Source: Bordetella parapertussis (GTDB lineage Bacteria > Pseudomonadota > Gammaproteobacteria > Burkholderiales > Burkholderiaceae_C). From it: a DNA stretch of 14,718 bases. The translations under genes and the position numbers were made by a program. Numbering within the stretch: the stretch's first letter is position 1; each line of letters starts with the position of its first letter. This document shows positions 8,167-14,718 of the stretch, one piece after another. The notes under the pieces were generated by a model. That model had not been told where the DNA came from. It saw only the letters and a list, made by a program, of their open reading frames with translations, and ran no database searches. The stretch covers positions 1 to 14,718 of the forward strand of contig CAMDAN010000062.1 of assembly GCA_945888535.1 (NCBI GenBank), read 5' to 3'.

Positions 8167-8203
8167 AAGTGACAATTCAGTGAATTAAACCGAGATTGTG
8201 CCC
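8167..8203. promoter_or_regulatory. Short divergent promoter region with a palindrome
   Basis: Only 37 bases separate the exporter and thioesterase start codons, so both promoters must overlap here or reach into the genes. AATTCA-G-TGAATT (8174-8186) is a perfect palindrome with one central base. For the minus strand, TTTAAT (8189-8184) is a possible -10, with TTCAGA (8212-8207) at 17-base spacing as a four-of-six -35. No convincing plus-strand promoter was seen. The palindrome would be a natural operator for both genes. Confidence 0.35.
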
Positions 8204-8614
8204 ATGTCTGAAACCTTGCCTCCAACCACTGTTGAACTTCCCACTGACCAAGTCCTGGTTCTTAAAGTCATCCCCATGCCGGGCGACTGCAATGCCAACG
8301 GCGATATTTTTGGCGGCTGGGTGATGGCTCAGGTAGATTTGGCGGGATCTGTTCTGCCGGCGCGCTATACCGACGGCCGCATGGCGACGGTTGCGGTGAA
8401 CGAATTTATTTTTAAACAACCCGTTCGCGTCGGCGACATCCTGTCCTTCTTTTCTAAGGTGGTTCGCATTGGTCGAACCTCGATTACTGTCAAGGTGGAA
8501 GTTTTCGCGGAGCGCTACAGAAGCCAAGGAACCTATATCAAAGTTACCGAAGCCTCTGTAACTTACGTGGCCATTGATGACAACGGTAAACCCAGAGAAA
8601 TACCCCGCAAATAA
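8204..8614 (+). CDS. yciA: Acyl-CoA thioesterase, YciA-like hotdog fold
   Basis: A 136-residue single-hotdog thioesterase of the YciA/BACH group, which hydrolyses acyl-CoA to the free acid and CoA in the cytoplasm; family members are usually hexameric. The family block NANGDIFGGW lies at residues 30-39, followed by the expected catalytic aspartate D45 in AQVDLAG. VNEFIFKQPVRVGDIL and the C-terminal TYVAIDDNGKPREIP also match the family. Length agrees with E. coli YciA (about 132). The ATG at 8204 is preferred over an in-frame GTG two codons upstream. Its Shine-Dalgarno is weak. It is transcribed divergently from the Atm1-type exporter and lies 133 bases before the liv cluster, which includes a CoA ligase, so it may help balance acyl-CoA pools, but co-transcription is not shown. 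Confidence 0.88.
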   Translation: MSETLPPTTVELPTDQVLVLKVIPMPGDCNANGDIFGGWVMAQVDLAGSVLPARYTDGRMATVAVNEFIFKQPVRVGDILSFFSKVVRIGRTSITVKVEVFAERYRSQGTYIKVTEASVTYVAIDDNGKPREIPRK

Positions 8615-8747
8615 ACAAGGGATTTACCGAGTCCAAAAGTGAGAAAAGTCACGTGAGAGACAAGTAATTCCTCTCAACTAGTAAGAACCCTATCAAGAGA
8701 AATTCATTCTCAAGATATAAACGAACTGCACCACACGAGGAGAAAAA
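8615..8747. promoter_or_regulatory. Leader/promoter region of the liv cluster
   Basis: This 133-base AT-rich gap is the longest gene-free stretch. It holds the palindrome TCACGTGA (8649-8656), a direct repeat GTGAGA (8639-8644 and 8653-8658), the inverted repeat TGAGAG/CTCTCA (8654-8659 and 8671-8676) and a small hairpin GAGAA/TTCTC (8697-8711). TATAAA at 8716-8721 is a possible -10 box but has no good -35. No strong terminator for the thioesterase gene is visible. The ribosome site GAGGAG is at 8737-8742, 5 bases before the livH GTG start. Confidence 0.45.
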
Positions 8748-8756
8748 GTGCAGTTC
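8723..8756 (+). promoter_or_regulatory. Perfect 9-bp hairpin spanning the livH ribosome site and start codon
   Basis: GAACTGCAC (8723-8731) is exactly complementary to GTGCAGTTC (8748-8756). The second arm is the first three codons of livH, beginning with the GTG start. The 16-base loop contains the Shine-Dalgarno GAGGAG (8737-8742). In RNA this would bury the start codon while exposing the ribosome site in the loop. As DNA it could instead be an operator. Which applies depends on where transcription starts. Confidence 0.55.
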
Positions 8757-9623
8757 TTTCAATTGTTGATTAGCGGGGTTGCGCAGGGGTGCATCTACGG
8801 ACTGATCGCGCTGGGCTTCGTGCTCATTTACAAAGCCACAGAGACGGTGAGTTTTGCCCAAGGCGAACTCATGATGCTGGGGGCTTTTGCGTGCTTGGTA
8901 GCGATGACGATGTTCGGTTTACCGTATTGGGTTTCTATTTTGGGGGCCATTTTGGTCATGGCCTTGCTCGGCATGCTGATCGAGTTCGCGGTCATACGCC
9001 CCATTTTGGGGCAGCCTGCGTTTTCTATTGTGATGCTCACCATCGGCATTGGCTACGTGGCCCGCGGCCTCATCACCATGATTCCAAATATCGGGACGGA
9101 CACTTTGGCGCTTCCTGTCCCTTATAAAGACGAACTTTGGAAAGCTGGCGGCCTCGTTCTCAACGTCGAACACATGGTCGTTATCGCTGCCACAGGCGTG
9201 CTGTGCGTCTTACTGTTCGCCCTTTTTCGCTACAGCAAGCTCGGCATCGCTATGCAAGCGGCCTCTCAAAACCAGCTCGCCGCTTATTACATGGGCATCC
9301 CCGTCAAACGGCTCAACGGCATTGCCTGGGGCTTGGCCGCGGCGGTGGCTTGTATTGCTGGAATGCTGTTGGCGCCCATTACCTTTGTTCACGCCAATAT
9401 GGGCTTTATTGGTCTCAAGGCCTTTCCTGCGGCGGTGGTCGGCGGATTTGGCAGCCTACCAGGCGCCATTGTGGGCGGCTTGGTGATTGGCTTAGTGGAA
9501 TCGTTCTCTGGTTTTTACTTGCCTGACGGCTTTAAAGACACAGCCGCCTATATCGTGGTGTTGGTCATGCTGATGGTCAAACCCAATGGTTTATTTGGCG
9601 AACAACTGCGTAAGAAAGTTTGA
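8748..9623 (+). CDS. livH: Branched-chain-type ABC transporter permease, LivH family
   Basis: A 291-residue inner-membrane permease of the hydrophobic amino acid transporter (HAAT) family, forming the translocation pore with the LivM-type partner. The family block SFAQGELMMLGA lies at about 35-46, and the ATPase-coupling region KAFPAAVVGGFGSLPGAIVGG is at 224-244. About eight hydrophobic segments are visible. Length is normal (E. coli LivH about 308). The start is GTG at 8748 with a strong GAGGAG at 5-base spacing, overlapped by a perfect inverted repeat. It is the first gene of a cluster; the livM gene begins one base after its stop. The substrate may not be a branched-chain amino acid, because the cluster includes an acyl-CoA ligase. 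Confidence 0.93.
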   Translation: MQFFQLLISGVAQGCIYGLIALGFVLIYKATETVSFAQGELMMLGAFACLVAMTMFGLPYWVSILGAILVMALLGMLIEFAVIRPILGQPAFSIVMLTIGIGYVARGLITMIPNIGTDTLALPVPYKDELWKAGGLVLNVEHMVVIAATGVLCVLLFALFRYSKLGIAMQAASQNQLAAYYMGIPVKRLNGIAWGLAAAVACIAGMLLAPITFVHANMGFIGLKAFPAAVVGGFGSLPGAIVGGLVIGLVESFSGFYLPDGFKDTAAYIVVLVMLMVKPNGLFGEQLRKKV

Positions 9624-9624
9624 C

Positions 9625-10701
9625 ATGCGTTTTATTTTTAAAACCGATTACGCGCAAGACATCCACCTCGCCAAACACGGCGGCCATATTTTTTGGTACA
9701 GCCTCCTGATGGTGCTGCTGGTAGCTGCGCCGTGGCTTTTTGCTGAATACTGGTTGGCGCAACTCACCTTTATCTTGATCTACAGCATCGCCGCTTTGGG
9801 CATCATGCTCTTGGCAGGCTTTACTGGACTGTTCTCGCTAGGACATGCCGCCTTCTTAGGCGTTGGCGCCTATACCCAAGCCGTTCTCACCAACGCAGGC
9901 ATTCCTTTCCCCTTGGCCCTGGCCTGTGCGGCCGGATTTTCTGCTGCGGTGGGCTGGATTGTGGGTTTACCCGCCCTGCGGCTCAAGGGCATCTATCTCG
10001 GCATGGCAACGCTGTCGTTTGGATTTATTGTCGAAGAAGTCTTAGCGCGATGGGAATCTGTCACCGGTGGAAATGCCGGAATCAACATCAAAGCCCCTGA
10101 CCTCTTTGGCTGGGTCTTGGCGTCGGAAGAGCAGTTTTATTTCCTGTGCCTCGCCCTCACGGTCTTGTCAACTTTTGGGATTTTAAATTTGCTGCGCTCC
10201 CCCACAGGCCGCGCCTTTGTTGCCATTCGCGATTCTGAAATATCTGCCCAAAGCATGGGCATCCACTTGGCCCATTACAAAACCCTGTCGTTTGCTTTGT
10301 CAGCGGCTTTGGCTGGAGTTGCTGGGGCTTTGTATGCGCACAAGCTGCACTTTATTTCGCCTGACCAATTCAATATTTTGCAGTCGATTGACTTGCTCCT
10401 CATGATTGTGATTGGTGGCTTGGGCTCGGTCCACGGCGCTTTCTTAGGGGCCATCTTTTTAATCACTGCGCCCCAAATGATTTCTCTGGTGAAAGACTAT
10501 TTACCTGCGGTAGTCGGTCAAGCCCCTGGATTACAAGGTGTGGTGTATGGCGCAGTCCTGATTGGCTTTGTGCTCTTTGAACCCATGGGTTTGTATGGCC
10601 GCTGGCTCAAAATTCGAACCTATATCGAAATGTTCCCGTTCTACCGCAAGGGCATGTTCAAGCGGCAAAAGTCCTTCCAAAAATCGGACCGTCTCAAATG
10701 A
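9625..10701 (+). CDS. livM: Branched-chain-type ABC transporter permease, LivM family
   Basis: The second permease of the HAAT-type importer, 358 residues, in the inner membrane. Family motifs are GFTGLFSLGHAAF at 65-77, GRAFVAIRDSEISA at 195-208, which forms the coupling loop towards the ATPases, and GGLGSVHGA at 264-272. About eight to nine hydrophobic segments are visible. It is shorter than E. coli LivM (about 425) but normal for LivM homologues outside that group. I chose the ATG at 9625, one base after the livH stop; a longer frame from 9586 lies within livH. The Shine-Dalgarno is weak, so coupling to livH is likely. Its stop overlaps the livG start as ATGA. The C-terminal tail is basic. 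Confidence 0.93.
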   Translation: MRFIFKTDYAQDIHLAKHGGHIFWYSLLMVLLVAAPWLFAEYWLAQLTFILIYSIAALGIMLLAGFTGLFSLGHAAFLGVGAYTQAVLTNAGIPFPLALACAAGFSAAVGWIVGLPALRLKGIYLGMATLSFGFIVEEVLARWESVTGGNAGINIKAPDLFGWVLASEEQFYFLCLALTVLSTFGILNLLRSPTGRAFVAIRDSEISAQSMGIHLAHYKTLSFALSAALAGVAGALYAHKLHFISPDQFNILQSIDLLLMIVIGGLGSVHGAFLGAIFLITAPQMISLVKDYLPAVVGQAPGLQGVVYGAVLIGFVLFEPMGLYGRWLKIRTYIEMFPFYRKGMFKRQKSFQKSDRLK

Positions 10702-11537
10702 CAGATATTCTCCTTTCAGCAAAAAATTTAAGCGTTCGCTTTGGCGGCGTATTGGCGGTGAACCAAGTCAGCTTTGACGTCAAAAAAGGCGAGGTCTTCA
10801 CCCTGATTGGTCCCAATGGCGCGGGTAAGACTACGGTATTTAATTTAATCAGCCGTATCTACACCCCCACGACCGGAAGCATCGACTACGTTGGCCCGAG
10901 CGGAAAAATCACGCTCACTGACCAAGCGCCGCAGAACGTCGCAGAACTCGGTATTGCACGCACCTTTCAAAACATTGAGTTGTTTGAACACGCCTCGGTG
11001 CTTAATAACCTGCTCATTGGCCGACACACCCACCGCAAAACGGGCCTGTGGCAAGACCTATTTTTCACAGCTCAGGCCCGCGAAGCTGAGTTGCGTTCGC
11101 GTGAAAAAGCAGAAGAGGTGATCGACTTCTTGAACCTCCAACACTACCGCGATACTTTTGTGGCCGGCCTGCCCTACGGCGTTCGCAAAGTGGTAGAGAT
11201 GGCTCGCGCACTGTGTACCGAGCCTTCTTTGCTTTTGCTGGACGAGCCATCCTCTGGTTTGAATGTAGAAGAAACCGACGACATGGCGTTTTGGATACAA
11301 GACATCCAACACGAGCTCGGGATTTCTGTTTTGATGGTTGAGCACGATATGACTTTGGTCTCCAAAGTCTCTGACCGCGTATTGGCTATGAACCAAGGCG
11401 AAGTTCTCGCGATGGGCACACCCCGCGAAGTACAAACCGACCCCGGCGTCATTGAAGCGTATTTAGGATCGGAGGACGATGTGTCCTCTCTGCGCCGACC
11501 CAGCGGCAGCACATTTCACACAGGAGCTTCAGCATGA
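10698..11537 (+). CDS. livG: Branched-chain-type ABC transporter ATPase, LivG family
   Basis: A 279-residue cytoplasmic ATPase of the HAAT importer. Walker A GPNGAGKTT is at 38-46, the Q-loop glutamine at Q91 (TFQN), the signature region LPYG at 158-161, Walker B ending at D182-E183 and the H-loop histidine at H216. LPYG in place of LSGG is normal in LivG proteins, where the helical signature is relaxed. It is somewhat longer than E. coli LivG (255), through an insert at about 65-77 and a C-terminal tail of about 20 residues. It starts at an ATGA overlap with livM and ends at an ATGA overlap with livF, so the three genes are almost certainly translated together. Confidence 0.94.
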   Translation: MTDILLSAKNLSVRFGGVLAVNQVSFDVKKGEVFTLIGPNGAGKTTVFNLISRIYTPTTGSIDYVGPSGKITLTDQAPQNVAELGIARTFQNIELFEHASVLNNLLIGRHTHRKTGLWQDLFFTAQAREAELRSREKAEEVIDFLNLQHYRDTFVAGLPYGVRKVVEMARALCTEPSLLLLDEPSSGLNVEETDDMAFWIQDIQHELGISVLMVEHDMTLVSKVSDRVLAMNQGEVLAMGTPREVQTDPGVIEAYLGSEDDVSSLRRPSGSTFHTGASA

Positions 11538-12331
11538 GCAGTTTGCCCCCTTCTGTGAGTGACACACCCGTACTCAAACTCTTGAACGTAGAAAGCGCGT
11601 ATGGGCCCATCAAAGCCATTCGCGGCGTGAGTTTGCAAGTTCGCCGTGGCGAAATTGCGACCGTTTTGGGCTCCAACGGCGCAGGAAAAACCACGATTCT
11701 TAAAACCATATCTGGAATCATTGATCCGCGTAAAGGCTCTATTGAATTCAAAGGGCAAGACATCACAGCAAAAGACCCCGCATTCATCGTGCAACAGGGT
11801 TTAAGCCATGTACCCGAAGGGCGCGAAGTCTTCCCCTTGCTCTGCGTGCATGACAATTTACTGATGGGCGCCTATACCCGAACCGACCGAGACGGCGTTG
11901 CCAAGGACATTGAAACCGTGTTTGGTTATTTCCCCATCTTAAAAGAACGCACCGCCCAAGACGCGGGCTTGCTTTCGGGCGGACAACAGCAAATGCTTTC
12001 TATCTCCCGGGCCTTGATGGCCAATCCGGACCTGATGTTGCTCGATGAACCGAGTCTGGGTTTGTCGCCCAAACTCACGAAAGAAATTTTCGAGATCGTG
12101 GTGCGTATTAACCGCGAACGCGGAACCACTATTTTGCTGGTGGAGCAAAACGCCAACATGGCGCTGAACGCCTCGGATTACGGCTACGTTTTAGAAAATG
12201 GCCGGATTGTGATGGAAGACACATGTGCCCATCTGCGCGAAAAAGAAGACATCAAAGAGTTTTACTTGGGCCTCAAAGAAGAGGGTGTGCGCGATGAGCG
12301 GCGCTGGAAAAAGAAAAAGACTTGGAGATAA
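11534..12331 (+). CDS. livF: Branched-chain-type ABC transporter ATPase, LivF family
   Basis: The second ATPase of the importer, 265 residues, pairing with LivG. Walker A is GSNGAGKTT at 46-54, the signature LSGGQQQ is at 148-154, and Walker B ends at D171-E172. The usual H-loop histidine is replaced by glutamine in the block LLVEQN (Q205), which is normal for LivF. It exceeds E. coli LivF (237) through a 12-residue N-terminal extension and a very basic C-terminal tail ending RWKKKKTWR; such tails occur in LivF homologues near acyl-CoA ligase genes, as I recall. The start is the ATGA overlap with livG, helped by AGGAG 7 bases upstream. GGAG in its final codons can serve as a ribosome site for a 14-codon frame downstream. 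Confidence 0.94.
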   Translation: MSSLPPSVSDTPVLKLLNVESAYGPIKAIRGVSLQVRRGEIATVLGSNGAGKTTILKTISGIIDPRKGSIEFKGQDITAKDPAFIVQQGLSHVPEGREVFPLLCVHDNLLMGAYTRTDRDGVAKDIETVFGYFPILKERTAQDAGLLSGGQQQMLSISRALMANPDLMLLDEPSLGLSPKLTKEIFEIVVRINRERGTTILLVEQNANMALNASDYGYVLENGRIVMEDTCAHLREKEDIKEFYLGLKEEGVRDERRWKKKKTWR

Positions 12332-12333
12332 CG

Positions 12334-12378
12334 ATGCAAACCCCAACCGTTTATTTTTCCCTTGAGGTCCGTTCATGA
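12334..12378 (+). CDS. Possible 14-codon peptide between livF and the acyl-CoA ligase
   Basis: A short frame starting at ATG 12334 encodes MQTPTVYFSLEVRS. It is preceded by GGAG (12324-12327) at 6-base spacing and begins two bases after the livF stop. Its TGA stop overlaps the ligase ATG as ATGA (12375-12378), the same coupling arrangement that joins livM-livG and livG-livF. It may deliver ribosomes to the ligase start, which also has its own GAGG (12364-12367). No function is known; it may equally be a chance open frame. Confidence 0.35.
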   Translation: MQTPTVYFSLEVRS

Positions 12379-14231
12379 GTGCACTTTGGGACTTAGGCCA
12401 TATCAAGCCGCAAACCGAGATTGTTTTGGCCGGCGAGACGATCACCGATCTCTTTTGGAATGGCGTCAAAAAACGCGGCTCGCAGGTCTGGATGCGGCAA
12501 AAGCATCTCGGTGTGTGGCGCAGCTGGACTTGGGATCAAACCGCTTGCGCGGTCGATGAAATTGCCAACGGCTTACTGAGCTTAGGATTTGCCAAAGGCG
12601 ATTGCGCGTCTATTTTGTCCAACACCGTGGTCGAGTGGGTTTGGGCGGATCTGGCGGTTTTGTCGTGTAGCGGCGTATCCAACGGCATTTACCCCACAGA
12701 CGCCAGCAGCCAGGTCCATTACCTGTGCGAAGATTCTCGTACGCGGTTCTTGTTTGTAGAGGATGACGAACAACTCGACAAGGCCTTGGAAGTTCGCAGC
12801 ACGCTGCCCTTGCTGCGAAAAATTGTGGTGTTTGATATGGAAGGCCTTCGCACGCTCGACGACCCCAACGTCATCAGCTTAGATGCCCTCAGAGCGCTCG
12901 GCCGCGCCCACAAAGCAGCCCACCCCAACGCATTACAGGAACGCATAGCACTTTGCAAGCCCGAAGATTTGGCGATTTTGGTGTACACCTCGGGAACCAC
13001 AGGCAAGCCCAAAGGTGCCATGCACTTGCACAGCAGCCTTGTCTTTACTGTGCACGGCTACAACCTGCTGGTAGCGCAAGACGAAAACGACGAACGGATG
13101 TGTTTTTTACCGCTGTGCCATATTGCAGAACGCATGGGCGGCGAATATTCGGCGTTGTACACCGGCGCGAAACTCAATTTCGTCGAAAACCCTGAAACCA
13201 TCCCCGAGAACGTGCGTGAAATTGCGCCCACGGTCTTTACAGGTGTTCCGCGCGTTTGGGAGAAGTTTTACTCTGGCGTGATGATTTCATTGAAAGAGGC
13301 CGGAGCCCTTCAACAAGCCACCTACGCTTGGTCGATTGGTGTGGGCACCACCATTGCCGAAAAGGTCTTGGCGCAAGAGCCGGTCAGCGGATGGCTCAAA
13401 TTGAAATTTAGAGTAGCGCAAGTTTTGACGCTCAACAATGTTCGCAAACTCATTGGCATTCACCGCGCCCGCTACTTGGTGACAGGTGCTGCTCCTATCT
13501 CGCCGGATTTAGTGCGCTGGTATTTAGCCTTGGGTGTACCGATGCTTGAGGTCTGGGGCATGACCGAGACCTGTGGCGCCTCTACCGGTGTGCCCCCAGA
13601 TCGCATGCGCCCTGGATCGATTGGCCCCGCTGCAAGCTACAACGAAGTTCGCTTGGATCCCGTCACCAGTGAAATCTTGGTGCGCGGAAAAAATGTGTTC
13701 GCAGGCTACCTGAACCTGCCTGAGAAAACTGCCGAAACCATTGACGCTGACGGTTGGCTGCATACCGGCGATGTTGGGATCATGGACAGTGATGGGTATT
13801 TCCGGATTACCGACCGCATGAAAGACATCATCATCACCGCTGGCGGAAAAAATATCACCCCCAGTGAACTTGAAAATGATTTGAAGTTTTCGCCTTACAT
13901 AACCGACGCCGTAGTGATTGGTGACAAGCGGCCCTACCTTACCGTCATCGTGATGATTGACCATGAAAACGTAGAGAAATTTGCCCAGGATCAAGACGTT
14001 CCTTTCAGCAACTACGCCAGCTTAACGAAAGCTCCCGAAATTCAAGCCTTGATTCAAGGGGAGCTTGAACGCGTGAACAAAAAATTCGCCCGGGTTGAGC
14101 AAATTAAAAAGTTCTTCCTGCTGGAAAACCAACTCACTGCGGAAGATGAAGAACTTACCCCCACCATGAAGCTCAAACGCAAATTGGTCGAGAAAAAATA
14201 TGCACCTCAAATCGAGGCCATGTACCTTTAA
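12375..14231 (+). CDS. AMP-forming acyl-CoA ligase, long-chain (COG1022-like) type
   Basis: A 618-residue cytoplasmic or membrane-associated enzyme of the ANL superfamily that would use ATP to adenylate a carboxylic acid and transfer it to CoA. The ATP-binding loop YTSGTTGKPKG is at 204-214, WGMTE at 394-398, and the hinge region includes TGD ending at D466, DRMKD at 480-484 and GGKNITP at 490-496. The TPTMKLKRK near the C-terminus carries the likely adenylation lysine. Architecture and length match long-chain acyl-CoA synthetases (about 600-650); the acyl group accepted, fatty or aromatic, cannot be read by eye. It sits inside the liv-type transporter cluster between livF and the binding-protein gene, which suggests that it activates the imported acid. 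Confidence 0.92.
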   Translation: MSALWDLGHIKPQTEIVLAGETITDLFWNGVKKRGSQVWMRQKHLGVWRSWTWDQTACAVDEIANGLLSLGFAKGDCASILSNTVVEWVWADLAVLSCSGVSNGIYPTDASSQVHYLCEDSRTRFLFVEDDEQLDKALEVRSTLPLLRKIVVFDMEGLRTLDDPNVISLDALRALGRAHKAAHPNALQERIALCKPEDLAILVYTSGTTGKPKGAMHLHSSLVFTVHGYNLLVAQDENDERMCFLPLCHIAERMGGEYSALYTGAKLNFVENPETIPENVREIAPTVFTGVPRVWEKFYSGVMISLKEAGALQQATYAWSIGVGTTIAEKVLAQEPVSGWLKLKFRVAQVLTLNNVRKLIGIHRARYLVTGAAPISPDLVRWYLALGVPMLEVWGMTETCGASTGVPPDRMRPGSIGPAASYNEVRLDPVTSEILVRGKNVFAGYLNLPEKTAETIDADGWLHTGDVGIMDSDGYFRITDRMKDIIITAGGKNITPSELENDLKFSPYITDAVVIGDKRPYLTVIVMIDHENVEKFAQDQDVPFSNYASLTKAPEIQALIQGELERVNKKFARVEQIKKFFLLENQLTAEDEELTPTMKLKRKLVEKKYAPQIEAMYL

Positions 14232-14277
14232 TCTACAACGACACCCCCTTTTACCCACCCTTCGATTGGAAAAAACC

Positions 14278-14718
14278 ATGCAGCAAAGACTCTGGAACCC
14301 TAAAACCCTCTCTACCCTCCTGTTAAGCCTCTTTGCCTCGCTCTCAGTTCAAGCGGTTGTGCAACAAGGCATTAACAAAACCGAAATCGTCGTTGGTACG
14401 ATTCAAGACTTGTCCGGACCGCTCGCGGGCTACGGCAAACAAGCGCGTAACGGCATGCAACTCCGTATTGAAGAACTCAATGAGCAAGGCGGCGTTCATG
14501 GCCGGCGCATTAAATTACTGGTTGAAGACTCGGGCTACGATCCGAAAAAAGCCGTTCTTGCAGCCCAAAAACTGGTCAACCAAGACAAGATTTTTATCAT
14601 GGCTGGTCATTTAGGCACAGCCCAAAACAATGCGGCCATGCCCATTCAGTTTGAAAAAAATGTCATCAACTTCATGCCGCTGACTGCAGCTCGGGAAATG
14701 TATGACGAACCTAACAAA
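14278..14718 (+). CDS. Periplasmic ABC substrate-binding protein, LivK-like (partial)
   Basis: The first 147 codons of a branched-chain-type binding protein (Peripla_BP_6 family); the gene continues past the window edge. The N-terminus is a Sec signal peptide with a short basic region, a hydrophobic core LSTLLLSLFASL and a probable cleavage after VQA at residue 26. There is no lipobox cysteine, so the mature protein should be soluble in the periplasm. The mature part opens with TEIVVGTIQDLSGPLAGYG, the usual first strand and ligand loop of the family, followed by the RRIKLLVEDSGYDPKKA block. The ATG at 14278 follows the ligase stop by 46 bases with only a weak GGA upstream. It should deliver substrate to the LivHM-type permeases encoded upstream. 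Confidence 0.9.
   Translation, partial: MQQRLWNPKTLSTLLLSLFASLSVQAVVQQGINKTEIVVGTIQDLSGPLAGYGKQARNGMQLRIEELNEQGGVHGRRIKLLVEDSGYDPKKAVLAAQKLVNQDKIFIMAGHLGTAQNNAAMPIQFEKNVINFMPLTAAREMYDEPNK

Noticed and set aside
11252..11346. Non-canonical ABC residues (LPYG signature in LivG, Gln for His in LivF) as signs of decay
   Set aside because: Both are normal for LivG and LivF proteins, and all Walker residues are intact.
1..14718. Search for CRISPR arrays, insertion sequences, tRNA or rRNA genes and defence systems
   Set aside because: No spaced direct-repeat array, transposase, terminal inverted repeats or RNA gene was seen; nearly all the window is accounted for by ordinary chromosomal genes.

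Overview
The window looks like chromosomal DNA of a betaproteobacterium, most likely order Burkholderiales. This rests on recognisable protein families (a LivHMGF-type uptake system next to an acyl-CoA ligase, an E. coli-type dihydroorotase followed by a DUF3025 protein, an Atm1-type exporter, a COG2509 flavoprotein), moderate GC content and dense packing of genes. I see no mobile element, CRISPR array, tRNA or rRNA. No stretch above about 135 bases lacks a gene.

Layout. (1) Bases 76-1890, plus strand: an uncharacterised FAD-dependent oxidoreductase that ends 10 bases from a convergent minus-strand block. (2) Bases 1901-8166, minus strand, read from high to low coordinates: Atm1-type ABC exporter, HypT-like LysR regulator, pyrC, DUF3025 protein, htpX, LysE-family exporter. 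The first four are separated by 7 and 18 bases and then overlap by 16, so they could share one transcript. htpX and lysE follow a 64-base gap that carries a good heat-shock (sigma-32) promoter match, so they probably form their own stress-inducible unit. (3) From 8204 to the window end, plus strand: a YciA-like acyl-CoA thioesterase, a 133-base gap, then a tight cluster livH-livM-livG-livF, an AMP-forming acyl-CoA ligase, and the start of a periplasmic binding protein cut by the window edge.

How they work together. The last cluster encodes every part of a HAAT-type ABC uptake system (two permeases, two ATPases, a binding protein) plus an enzyme that would attach CoA to a carboxylic acid. This suggests uptake and activation of a fatty or aromatic acid rather than plain branched-chain amino acid import. 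The exporter and HypT-like regulator pair suggests a thiol or oxidant stress link. The other genes are housekeeping: pyrimidine synthesis, membrane protein quality control and metabolite export.

The main unexpected signals are regulatory. A perfect 9-bp inverted repeat has one arm on the livH GTG start codon and the Shine-Dalgarno sequence in its loop. A sigma-32-type promoter lies before htpX and overlaps an inverted repeat. A 14-codon reading frame with its own ribosome site bridges livF and the ligase. Smaller palindromes sit in the divergent promoter region and at the convergent junction. I found no clearly new multi-gene system.
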